Source: Mycolicibacterium sp. BiH015 (lineage in GTDB: Bacteria; Actinomycetota; Actinomycetes; Mycobacteriales; Mycobacteriaceae). Taken from it: DNA of 64,000 bases. A program made the position numbers and the translations under genes. Shown here one piece after another: positions 45,778 through 52,915 of the stretch. The notes under the pieces were generated by a model. That model saw only the letters and a program-made list of their open reading frames with translations. It had not been told where the DNA came from and searched no databases. The stretch is taken from assembly GCF_027706845.1 (NCBI RefSeq), contig NZ_JAQGCZ010000012.1:62001-126000 (forward strand). Direction: 5' to 3'. Within the stretch, counting starts at the first letter, position 1; every line of letters starts with the position of its first letter.

Positions 45778-46331
45778 GTCCTGCGCCGAACCGCCCAGAT
45801 GGCGCCGCCCGCGACGATCACGGTGACCCCGGCGACGAACGGCCACACGGGCAGCCCATCCGAGGCGGTCGTGTCGGCGGGCGCAGCCGCCGGCGTGGTC
45901 TCAGGTGCGGGCGTCGCAGCCGTCGTCACTGCCTGCGGGCCCGACTGGAGCACCTCATACGTCCACGAACCGGTCACGACGTGGCCGTCGGCCGAGGTGG
46001 CGCGGTAGTTCACGGTGTAAGCCCCCGCTGGGGAGCCTCGTTTCACCGCCACGCTGATGTCGGTGCCGTCGACGGCAGGTTCGCCCTCGCCCCACTGCGC
46101 GCCGTCGGGGCCGACGACGGTCATGGCCGCGAACTGCGGCTGCATGGGTTCGTTGAAGGTCGCGCTGACCCTGGCGGGCTGCTGTTGCAGGGTTGCGGCA
46201 TCTGCGGGATCACTGGCGATGAGGGCGGCATGAGCCCAGGCCGCGCCTGCGGCGGCGAGCGCGCCGGAGGCGAGGACGAGAGTCACGGCCGCCACGAAGA
46301 AAGCGTGCAGCGCACGCTGAATTGCGGTCAT
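45774..46331 (-). CDS. copC: CopC-family periplasmic copper-binding protein
   Basis: ATG 46331 gives 185 residues. A Sec signal (MTAIQRALHAFFVAAVTLVL) ends AWA, which leaves His34 as the new N-terminus; an N-terminal His is the classic Cu(II) ligand of CopC. The beta-sandwich core (IASDPADAATL, ATFNEPMQPQF, YRATSADGHVVTGSW) supplies Asp115 and His117. A Pro/Thr linker and a C-terminal helix (WPFVAGVTVIVAGGAIWAV) anchor it in the membrane. It lies between a four-helix membrane protein gene and copD. Confidence 0.9.
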   Translation of the reverse strand: MTAIQRALHAFFVAAVTLVLASGALAAAGAAWAHAALIASDPADAATLQQQPARVSATFNEPMQPQFAAMTVVGPDGAQWGEGEPAVDGTDISVAVKRGSPAGAYTVNYRATSADGHVVTGSWTYEVLQSGPQAVTTAATPAPETTPAAAPADTTASDGLPVWPFVAGVTVIVAGGAIWAVRRRT

Positions 46332-46366
46332 TCGATTGTTGCTTTCTCGGTCGATCGGGATTTCGG

Positions 46367-46876
46367 TCAGCGGCTGGCCGAGACCGGAGGACCCCGATGC
46401 GATATCGACGACGCCAGCGCCAGGGCGGCGCGCATCGGCTGATCGGCCCCTCGAAGGGCTACGGTCTGAGCCGCGGACACTGGCGCCGGCGGGCGCTGCG
46501 CCGCGCCCCGTATCGCCCGGGACAGCAACCGGCACAGGCGGTCGCCGAGGCTGATCAGCGCCGCGCCCAGCACGGTCGCTGCGCCGTGCGCCGCGATCAT
46601 GACCCAGGTGGGCGCTGCGGCGCCGAGGTGATTTCCGTGCGCGGCCAGTACCGCGTGCCCCGCCGTCTGGCCGAGAGCCAGAAGCGCTGCCAGCCCGCGG
46701 ACGTCGCCTGACAACGATGCGGCCAGACCGCCGACGATGCCTGCGACGACGGCAAGTTGGAGTCCGGTGGCCCCGAACGGCAGATGGCCACCGGCCAGGC
46801 CGTGCGCGGCCAGTGTGAGCGCTGCCGTCAGCAGGCCCGCCGCCGTACCGCGCAGTCGCGCAGGGGCTTTCGACAA
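46367..46876 (-). CDS. Four-helix membrane protein of the copC/copD operon
   Basis: The 169-residue protein has four hydrophobic stretches (AGLLTAALTLAAHGLAGG, LQLAVVAGIVGGLAASL, GLAALLALGQTAGHAVLAAH, WVMIAAHGAATVLGAALISL) with His residues facing the segment ends, and a basic C-terminal tail. The His-rich helices recall membrane metal-handling proteins. No family is assigned. It starts 4 bases after the Rv3850-like gene and ends 35 bases before copC. Confidence 0.7.
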   Translation of the reverse strand: MSKAPARLRGTAAGLLTAALTLAAHGLAGGHLPFGATGLQLAVVAGIVGGLAASLSGDVRGLAALLALGQTAGHAVLAAHGNHLGAAAPTWVMIAAHGAATVLGAALISLGDRLCRLLSRAIRGAAQRPPAPVSAAQTVALRGADQPMRAALALASSISHRGPPVSASR

Positions 46877-46880
46877 CGGG

Positions 46881-47537
46881 TCAGACCACGCCGAGGCGTG
46901 CCATCAGGTCCGCGTCGATGCCGTCGAGCTGCTGACTTATTGCTGCGTGAGCCGGCCTGCGGCGGGCCGACGGCATGTTCTCGGCCGCGGCGACCGCGGC
47001 GGCGAGATCGCTGAGCCGTTCGTTCATCGCGCCGACGAACTGTTTGGTCTCGGCGTCTTTGGGCCGCTTGTCGGTCAGCAGGCGCAACGACTGCTCGGCG
47101 CCCGAGATACGGGCGGACAGCTCGGCGCCGTGCCCGGAGAACTGGCCGAGCTGGGTCAGCGGCACCCCGAGCCGATCGGCGCGGCGCTCATCGATCAACC
47201 CGCGCGCCCCGATCGACGCCCGGTACACGAGCGGCACGGCCACCGGCGCCAGCAAACGCGTGACGGTAAGCACCCGGCGAACCTTCGTGGGAGACAACAG
47301 CTTGCCCTCCCTGACCGCTTTCAGCTGGGTTTCAGCAACCTTGAGCGCAGCGCGGTCACTCTCCCGCTGCGCTCGCAGCTGCGCTTTGAGGGCGCGTGTC
47401 TGCGCCTTCTGCTCAGCCTTGAACCTGCGGACCTCGTTCTTGGCCCCCAGTTTGGCTTCGAGCTTGGCCTTGGCCTTGATGGCGCGGGCCTCGGCCCTGC
47501 GGGTCGCACGGGATTTGCGTCGCTTGAACAGACCCAT
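46881..47537 (-). CDS. Coiled-coil protein of unknown function (Rv3850-like)
   Basis: The 218-residue protein has the same length as Mtb Rv3850. The first 90 residues are highly basic and helical (MGLFKRRKSRATRRAEARAI, then EVRRFKAEQKAQTRALKAQL), predicting a long coiled coil. The C-terminal half (LLSPTKVRRVLTVTRLLAPV, GISAEQSLRLL-like helix, RPKDAETKQFVGAMNERL) is a compact helical domain. ATG 47537 has GGGAGG upstream, and an upstream in-frame ATG at 47570 is less favoured. Function unknown. It probably heads the copper operon transcript. Confidence 0.82.
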   Translation of the reverse strand: MGLFKRRKSRATRRAEARAIKAKAKLEAKLGAKNEVRRFKAEQKAQTRALKAQLRAQRESDRAALKVAETQLKAVREGKLLSPTKVRRVLTVTRLLAPVAVPLVYRASIGARGLIDERRADRLGVPLTQLGQFSGHGAELSARISGAEQSLRLLTDKRPKDAETKQFVGAMNERLSDLAAAVAAAENMPSARRRPAHAAISQQLDGIDADLMARLGVV

Positions 47538-47753
47538 CCCTGTGGCCTCCCGGTTCGTCTCGTCGAGCACAGTCCGCCGGGTAACCGGCGGTAACGGTGT
47601 CCAACCCTATCGTTAGCCGCTCACCGGGGTGGTCCCGCTCCCTGCCGGGCTGTTCGTTTGAGCTTCTCAGCAAACAGTGAACGTGGATTGTGCGAGAATC
47701 GTCACCGGTATCGGGGTGAGACGGCGGCAGGGTCGTCGAAGGGTGGTGACGAC

Positions 47754-48677
47754 GTGGGTTCGCGTTCGCGCATCGCCACAGCGTCCTGCTTGGTCGCCTC
47801 CGCACTACTGGTCGGCGGCCTCGGCGCCGCGACGGCCCACGCCGACCCGGAAGCGACCACCCGCGACGACAGCGCACCCAGCGAGAACAGGCACACCGGC
47901 AAGCGAGACCTCCCGTCGCGGACGGGCGACGGCGCTTCCGATCCCGGCCGACCGGACGGGGCCCCACCCGGCAAGGACGATCCCGCTCCGACCCCCGGTG
48001 GCGACGACGATGCACCCGGCAAGGCCGAGGATCCGGTCGCCGAACCGGAGGAACCACCGCGGCCGCCCTGCTGCGAAGAAGGCGACGAGGATTGTTGGCC
48101 CTGGCCGTGGCCATGGCCGGACGCTCCCGACGTGCCGCCGGCATCGGAGGACGACGACGATGACCGACCGCCGGTGGGCGTCCCCCCGAACCTTCCGGGG
48201 GCACCAGCGGTCGGAGGGCCGGCGCGCCCGGACGTCCTGGACATCCTCCCCGGGGTCGAGATCGCATCGACCGACGTCCGTACCGCGCCGGTCAGCGTGC
48301 CGGTCTTGATCCCCGCGCCGGTCGGCGTCGGCCCTGTGGTCGGGCCGGCAGCCGTCCCGGCTGCCGGCGGCGGTCCTGCGGGGGGCGCCTCCGCCGGGGT
48401 ACCTGCCGCGCCGCGCCAGGTCGGCACGTCACCGCCGCAGGTACGTGAGCCCCTGCCCGCGTCCGTGGGCAGCGGCGCCGCCGCGCCGGTGCCGGGCGCC
48501 CGCATCGGGTACGGCGAGTACCTACGCTCGGCGGGTCTGGCGCAGATTGCCGCCCTGGCCCTGCCCGGGGTCGCCGGAATCCTGGTCCTCACCGGGGCGG
48601 GCGGGCTGCTGGGATACCGCCAGGCCAAGGCGGGACAAGGCGTGCGTACCAGTGGAATAGCGCGATTCATGAAGTAG
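47754..48677 (+). CDS. Exported proline-rich protein with C-terminal anchor
   Basis: GTG 47754 gives 307 residues. A signal peptide (RIATASCLVASALLVGGLGA, cleavage after AHA) is followed by an Asp/Pro/Gly-rich region (about 28-250) with a Cys/Trp island (CCEEGDEDCWPWPWPWP). One C-terminal hydrophobic helix (LAQIAALALPGVAGILVLTG) and a basic tail follow. The helix and tail match those of the gene at 2-460, while the Pro-rich parts differ. This suggests a surface family defined by a shared C-terminal anchor. There is no enzymatic motif. It lies just before the ImmA/IrrE operon, in the same direction. Confidence 0.75.
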   Translation: MGSRSRIATASCLVASALLVGGLGAATAHADPEATTRDDSAPSENRHTGKRDLPSRTGDGASDPGRPDGAPPGKDDPAPTPGGDDDAPGKAEDPVAEPEEPPRPPCCEEGDEDCWPWPWPWPDAPDVPPASEDDDDDRPPVGVPPNLPGAPAVGGPARPDVLDILPGVEIASTDVRTAPVSVPVLIPAPVGVGPVVGPAAVPAAGGGPAGGASAGVPAAPRQVGTSPPQVREPLPASVGSGAAAPVPGARIGYGEYLRSAGLAQIAALALPGVAGILVLTGAGGLLGYRQAKAGQGVRTSGIARFMK

Positions 48678-48739
48678 CAGGAACCGCTCGCCCACAGCGG
48701 GGGAGCAGCGCATAGTTGTTGATGTGGAGAGGGGGAACC

Positions 48740-49231
48740 ATGCCGGCGAGCCGCAACGTCACCCGCGCGGTCAGCGAGGTGCTCGATCTGGCCCCGCGAC
48801 GGGGTGAGGTCTCGCTGCCCCGCCTGGTCGAGGCCGTCGGCGAGAGCCGCGGCCGAGCGATCGAACTCGCGACCGCGGAACTGCCGCCCGGGGTGTGCGG
48901 TCAGTGGCGGCAGTACGCCGACCGCGATGTCTTCCTGATCCAGCAGGGCCTGCCTGCCTGGGACCGCACGCTCGCCCACGAGCTGGGCCACCTGGTGCTC
49001 GGGCACGAGGGCATCCCGGTCGTCCAGGCGGCCATCGAGAGCACCGAGCTCGCCAGCTCGGAGCTGATCGGTTACATGCTCAACCAGCGCACCGGATGCA
49101 TGGGTCCCAGCGGTGAGGACGCCGAGCAGGAGGCCGAGGACTTCGCGGCCCTGCTGATCTATCGGCTGGGGCGCCTACCGTCGGATCGCTCGTCGATCGT
49201 GCAGGTGCGTCTCGGAGAGGCATTTGGTTGA
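48740..49231 (+). CDS. ImmA/IrrE-family metallopeptidase
   Basis: The 163-residue protein has an N-terminal helical part (RNVTRAVSEVLDLAPRRGEV) and an IrrE-type peptidase domain with the zinc motif AHELGHLVLGHEG (HExxH) and a downstream Glu in QEAEDFAALLIY. Such peptidases cleave a repressor in a switch-like response (ImmA in ICEBs1, IrrE in Deinococcus). ATG 48740 has GAGAGGGGG upstream. The stop overlaps the next gene's TTG start (TTGA), tying it to the membrane protein. The neighbouring XRE-type regulator is EspR, 1.2 kb away and convergent; no dedicated repressor is adjacent. Confidence 0.85.
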   Translation: MPASRNVTRAVSEVLDLAPRRGEVSLPRLVEAVGESRGRAIELATAELPPGVCGQWRQYADRDVFLIQQGLPAWDRTLAHELGHLVLGHEGIPVVQAAIESTELASSELIGYMLNQRTGCMGPSGEDAEQEAEDFAALLIYRLGRLPSDRSSIVQVRLGEAFG

Positions 49232-50367
49232 TCATCTGGGTGATCGCCGGTCTTCTCGGACTGGCCACCGGCCTGCGTATCGGTTGGGCATTGGTCAACA
49301 AGCAGTCGCTGGTGAGCACCGCCATGATCCTTGCGCTGGGCAGCCTCGGCGTGGTCGCAGCTCTCAACTGGGAACCGCTGACCCTGCTCATCGACACGCT
49401 GCTGCGCTGGCCGAACATCTCGATGGGTCTGAGCCAGGTGGCGCTGATCGCCTGTGCGGCAGGCAGTTGCGTAATGATCACGACCGTCTCGTCGATCCGC
49501 GCCCCTGCCACCGTGCGCAGGATCGCCCTTGCCCAATACGGCGTCGCGGCGGTGATCGCGGGCATCAGCATGGCGGTTTTCCTGATGGCAGGTCAGCAGC
49601 CCGAGATGTCGCCCGAAGAGTATCTGCGGCGCAACCTCAATTCCGGTGGTAATGCGCTTCCGTGGCTGATCCCGCTCCTGTACGTGCTCATGGCGTTGAG
49701 CCTCGTCGCGTGGGCCGGCCTGCGTCACTCGAACCGGACGCGCCGCGGTAGGGCGCTGTTCGTCTTCACCGTCGGGATCGTGTTGATCGTCCTGGCTCTC
49801 GCGTTCATCTTGCTCCGAGTCGCGGGGACGACGGGTCTGATCGGTGTCGGAGCCGCCGCGACCCTTCTGGGATGCGCGATGCTGATCGTCGCGGCCGGAT
49901 CACTGCTGCCGAGCCTGGAGGACTGGTTCGGTGCCCGTAAGGAACTGCGGACGATCCAGCCGCTGCTGGAGGAGCTGGGGCGCCGCCACCCCGACGTCGG
50001 GATCGGGGTGCGGCCGCGCGGTCCGCTGGTGTTTCGCGTCGCCGAGCGGATGTCACTGATCTCCGACGCACTCTTCCTGGAAGCCACCGCCGCCGATGGA
50101 GCGCTGCGTCCCGTCGACACGGCGGGGGCCGATGTCAGCGATCTCGACGAACTGGTCGAGCGTGCCGAGCTCGAGGCACCCGACGTGTCACCGACGGAGC
50201 AGGCGGCCGCGATCGCCGCGTGGATCTATGAGGGCCATGACGACGCCCCCGGCGGCGGACGGGAGAAGTTTCCCGGGCTGGCCTGGCTGCGTCAGCCGAC
50301 CACGTACTCGGACCGCGAGTGGATTCTGGAGATCTCGCGCCAATACCGACAGCTCAGCGGGGTCTGA
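49228..50367 (+). CDS. MAB_1171c-type membrane protein
   Basis: The 379-residue protein has seven to eight membrane helices in the N-terminal 230 residues (IIWVIAGLLGLATGLRIGWA through LLGCAMLIVAAGSLLPS). A cytosolic C-terminal domain (about 240-379) has RTIQPLLEELGRRHPDVGIG and FRVAERMSLISDALFL. The pattern matches the actinobacterial MAB_1171c family, which is often coded beside an ImmA/IrrE peptidase and an XRE regulator. The TTG start at 49228 overlaps the peptidase stop. A sensor/peptidase pair is plausible, but no function has been shown. It is convergent with espR. Confidence 0.8.
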   Translation: MIIWVIAGLLGLATGLRIGWALVNKQSLVSTAMILALGSLGVVAALNWEPLTLLIDTLLRWPNISMGLSQVALIACAAGSCVMITTVSSIRAPATVRRIALAQYGVAAVIAGISMAVFLMAGQQPEMSPEEYLRRNLNSGGNALPWLIPLLYVLMALSLVAWAGLRHSNRTRRGRALFVFTVGIVLIVLALAFILLRVAGTTGLIGVGAAATLLGCAMLIVAAGSLLPSLEDWFGARKELRTIQPLLEELGRRHPDVGIGVRPRGPLVFRVAERMSLISDALFLEATAADGALRPVDTAGADVSDLDELVERAELEAPDVSPTEQAAAIAAWIYEGHDDAPGGGREKFPGLAWLRQPTTYSDREWILEISRQYRQLSGV

Positions 50368-50432
50368 CACCCGCCGCCGAACGTGACGGCGGCAGGTGCG
50401 TTGCCGACTCATTCGCCGGCACCAGCACCGGG

Positions 50433-50831
50433 CTAATCGTCGAGGTTTTCGCGGCGACGCAGTTCGTCAACCTTCTGGACGATGTCCTGCTTGGCCTCCG
50501 CCGACAACCCCACCGTCCGCGCCGCAATGCGGCGAACGCCCTCATCGCGCATCCCGGCAAGCAGTGTCAGCTCCTTGTCGAGCTTCTCGTAGTACTCGTC
50601 GTCGGTGAAGTAGGCGGGTTTGATGCGGAAGAAGTTGGCAAGCGCCGCCATCGTTGCCACAGACGGATTGGTACGGTTGCCGGAGCGCAGCTGAGACAGG
50701 TACGGCGCCGACATGGTGACACCCTCTGCCTTGAGTGCTGCGATCACCTCCGCAGAGGTGTGCGGCCCACGTCCGGGCGGGTAAACGGTGTCGAACAGTC
50801 GATTGAGGCGAGCGGCAAACGTGTTGCTCAT
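50433..50831 (-). CDS. espR: Nucleoid-associated regulator EspR
   Basis: EspR is a dimeric DNA-binding protein that controls cell-wall and, in pathogens, ESX-1-associated genes. ATG 50831 gives 132 residues, the same as Mtb EspR (Rv3849). The N-terminal helix and XRE helix-turn-helix are almost identical (FAARLNRLFDTVYPPGRGPH, TMSAPYLSQLRSGNRTNPS). The C-terminal dimer domain is more variable. An in-frame ATG at 50846 exists, but the Mtb start is clear. A 14-bp palindrome lies 69 bases upstream, and the upstream region is long. Confidence 0.95.
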   Translation of the reverse strand: MSNTFAARLNRLFDTVYPPGRGPHTSAEVIAALKAEGVTMSAPYLSQLRSGNRTNPSVATMAALANFFRIKPAYFTDDEYYEKLDKELTLLAGMRDEGVRRIAARTVGLSAEAKQDIVQKVDELRRRENLDD

Positions 50832-51289
50832 CGTATTGACCTCCACATACAGGCGAGCGGGTTCAAAGGGCGGCGTATTTGCTGATCATCGTAGCGACAG
50901 TTGTGGCCACAACCAAGTGCAAACCGCGTAAAAGTCAACTTGGACCACGTTGCAGTGCTCTGCCGCCGACCTGGAAGCGATGTATATCCGCACCTAACAC
51001 CGCCATAGTACGGTGCGGCTAAGCAAATAATAACGGCACCGTAGTAACGGTAATCACGCCTCTTTGGGGGTCCTAGCCACAGGAGTATCTCTGCTCACCT
51101 CGGGCAACGCCGAGGTCTTTGCCTCCGCAAGGCTCCCGGGGTTTGCTGGCAGGAGCTTGTCGGCTCCCCGCGCAGTTGGCGGGCCGCCGTGCTCCGCGCC
51201 ATGTAGGGCCGCAAACTCACGCACGCAGGCCGAAGAGGACAGTCGATGAAACTGTCAGTAGCCAGTGGCAGGACGCTGAGGTGCCGCGC
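50832..51289. other. 458-bp region between espR and the Rv3847-like gene, structured and partly AT-rich
   Basis: It contains a perfect 14-bp palindrome GTTGTGGCCACAAC (50900-50913) near the espR start. Several hairpins follow: ACCTCGG/CCGAGGT (51097-51116), a GGAGC/GCTCC stem and a CCCGC/GCGGG stem near 51150-51180. An AT-richer stretch (50985-51060) could hold a promoter. The hairpins might end the Rv3847-like transcript or form an espR leader. No Rfam-type motif was recognised by eye. Confidence 0.5.
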
Positions 51290-51823
51290 TCAGGCGGCCA
51301 GGAGCATGGCCAGGATCGCGGTGTCAGGATGGCTGATCGGATCGACACCCACGCGGCTCACCATGGATGTCACGGTGCCGTCCGACTCGGCCTCCACCCA
51401 GGCCGCGCGGTGCTCGAGCCCCAGGTGGGGCAGTCCCGGAAGAAGAACGCAGCCAGACGCCGCGCCGGTGCATTCGGGCAGCGACGGCATCGTCTCCGAC
51501 GGCGGGTGCAGCATCATCAGCGCCGGGGGCTGATGCTCGGCGAAGTGACCCGGCGGCACCGCGGAATCGCCCACGACGGTTCCCTCAGCCAGCACGAGGC
51601 CCACGGTGCCCGGTGCCGGCTGATCCGGTAGTTCTTCCCGGGCGCCGAAGATTGTCGTGGTCGACAGCAGGCCGGGCAGGGATGCGACACGGACGGCGAC
51701 CATGAGCAGCTGTGCCCACTCCTTCGTGGAATCCGGCCACCTGCCCGACACCACGAAACCCTTCAACGACCCTTGCGAATGAAACGGGGCGATCTCGATC
51801 GCCCGACCGGACCCGAAATCCAT
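51290..51823 (-). CDS. Conserved hypothetical protein (Rv3847-like)
   Basis: The 177-residue protein has the same length as Mtb Rv3847 and lies between the superoxide dismutase gene and espR, as in Mtb. It starts MDFGSGRAIEIAPFHSQGSL and contains a mixed alpha/beta pattern without signal or membrane helix. Function unknown. It follows sodN on the same strand, separated by the terminator hairpin at 51910-51939. Confidence 0.75.
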   Translation of the reverse strand: MDFGSGRAIEIAPFHSQGSLKGFVVSGRWPDSTKEWAQLLMVAVRVASLPGLLSTTTIFGAREELPDQPAPGTVGLVLAEGTVVGDSAVPPGHFAEHQPPALMMLHPPSETMPSLPECTGAASGCVLLPGLPHLGLEHRAAWVEAESDGTVTSMVSRVGVDPISHPDTAILAMLLAA

Positions 51824-51898
51824 GTCTCAGGATGCGACAGGAACTCGTTGGCGCGCAACAGGACACCGTTGCCGGCAGGTAACAATAGGGGGACCGGT

Positions 51899-51939
51899 GA
51901 CAAACGAAACCCGGCCCGGTCAGCAGGGACCGAGCCGGG
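51899..51939 (-). terminator. Intrinsic terminator after sodN
   Basis: On the minus strand CCCGGC...CGGTC pairs with GACCG...GCCGGG (51910-51939), 11 bp with one mismatch and a 6-base loop. The T-rich tail GTTTCGTTTGT follows. This is the clearest factor-independent terminator in the window. Confidence 0.75.
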
Positions 51940-51967
51940 AACGGGTTCGTAGGAACGATGCGGGCCG

Positions 51968-52402
51968 TCAGGCAGGCGGGTAGACGCCCATCTGCTTGCC
52001 CTTGTCGGTCTGCCAGAAGATGTCGGCGATTTCGTCGATCGTCTTGAGGAGTTTCTCGGCGACGGCCACGTCGAGCGACTTCTTCACATCGCCCGCCCCG
52101 TGGACGCCGTCCCAGAACAGCTGATGCAGATTCGGGAACTGCTCGAAGTGGTCCTTGGTGAAGAAGTCGGCCCACAGCACCATCAGGTGGTGCTTGACCT
52201 CTTCGGCCTGACGCTCCTTGATGATGATTGCGCGGGTCTTGAAGTGCTCGTCGTCGGAATCGTGATACTTCTGCAGCGTCTTGAGGCAGGACAGCGCCTC
52301 GATCTTGGCCTGCGCGGGATCGTAGACGCCGCAGTACAGATCGCAGTGAGCGTGAGCGGGAGTGGCTTCGGAAAAGACGGAGTCGAAGAGTCGATGCAGC
52401 AT
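51968..52402 (-). CDS. sodN: Nickel superoxide dismutase
   Basis: SodN converts superoxide to peroxide and oxygen. ATG 52402 gives 144 residues with an 18-residue propeptide (MLHRLFDSVFSEATPAHA), after which the mature N-terminus begins HCDLYCGVYDPAQAKIEA, the Ni-hook. His1, Cys2 and Cys6 bind nickel, and Asp3 and Tyr9 are conserved. The usual cis-Pro at position 5 is Tyr here. The remaining helical bundle (KHHLMVLWADFFTKDHFEQF, LHQLFWDG, IFWQTDKGK) fits SodN. The divergent SodX gene starts 24 bases away. In Mtb this place holds the Fe-type sodA. Confidence 0.95.
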   Translation of the reverse strand: MLHRLFDSVFSEATPAHAHCDLYCGVYDPAQAKIEALSCLKTLQKYHDSDDEHFKTRAIIIKERQAEEVKHHLMVLWADFFTKDHFEQFPNLHQLFWDGVHGAGDVKKSLDVAVAEKLLKTIDEIADIFWQTDKGKQMGVYPPA

Positions 52403-52425
52403 GTGCCCTAACTTACCCTTAGCCC

Positions 52426-52773
52426 ATGCGGCGTAACCATGGGCCGTCGCGGTGGCTCGGCGGGGGATTGGTGCGCCGTTTCGTCGTCGTCGAGGATTCG
52501 ATGCGTCCGGCACTGGTGCCCGGAGACGGTCTGCTCGCGGTGCGGGGCGGCACCCCGAAGCAAGGTCAGTTGCGGATCTTTCCCGATCCGCTGCTGTCGA
52601 CGCGCTACCTGATCAAAAGAGTTGGCGGAGTACGTCAAACGTCCTCTGGCACAACGTTCGAGGCGCTATCCGACAATGCCGGCGCCCCCGGGGTAACCGA
52701 TTCACGAGAATTCGGCTGGGTGCCTGCGGCGGGGTCCTACCGGGTGATCTGGACCGTCAGAAGAGGACGATGA
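52426..52773 (+). CDS. sodX: Nickel superoxide dismutase maturation protease
   Basis: The 115-residue S24/S26-type peptidase has the catalytic Ser25 in VVEDSMRPALVPGD and Lys64 in YLIKRVGGV. It removes the SodN propeptide so that His1 can bind nickel. The gene diverges from sodN with only 23 bases between start codons, so promoters overlap the coding ends. The stop lies 17 bases into the convergent 52-aa gene. There is no clear signal peptide, so it acts inside the cell. Confidence 0.93.
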   Translation: MRRNHGPSRWLGGGLVRRFVVVEDSMRPALVPGDGLLAVRGGTPKQGQLRIFPDPLLSTRYLIKRVGGVRQTSSGTTFEALSDNAGAPGVTDSREFGWVPAAGSYRVIWTVRRGR

Positions 52774-52915
52774 GGGCGAGGATGCCCAGCAGAACCAGAG
52801 CGATGAGACCGGCCCGCAGGAACGCCATCAGCTGACTGCGGGTGTAGACGCGCCCCGACGACTGCCATTCGGACGGCGGAAACGCAGATCCCGACCCCAT
52901 TGACGACGATGCCAT
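52757..52915 (-). CDS. Small C-terminally anchored membrane protein (52 aa)
   Basis: The short minus-strand frame starts at ATG 52915 with GAGGAG 7 bases upstream. It encodes a Ser/Gly-rich start (MASSSMGSGSAFPPSEWQS), a basic segment (GRVYTRSQ) and one hydrophobic helix (LRAGLIALVLLGILALIVLF) at the C-terminus. The clean topology and the Shine-Dalgarno sequence support coding. It overlaps the sodX 3' end by 17 bases. I do not recognise the family. It may be conserved near the superoxide dismutase. Confidence 0.65.
   Translation of the reverse strand: MASSSMGSGSAFPPSEWQSSGRVYTRSQLMAFLRAGLIALVLLGILALIVLF

Noticed and set aside
50373..50393. Hairpin GCCGCCG/CGGCGGC between the MAB_1171c gene and espR as terminator
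   Set aside because: A good stem but no T-run on either strand; not listed as a terminator.
51246..51533. Plus-strand frame with ATG 51246 opposite the Rv3847-like gene
   Set aside because: Most of it is antisense to a conserved gene and Ser/Arg-rich; the upstream AGAGGA is probably chance.
52403..52425. IdeR-like half-site between sodN and sodX
   Set aside because: Only one half (TAAGGGTAAG) fits the consensus and the second half does not; a nickel regulator site could not be recognised either.
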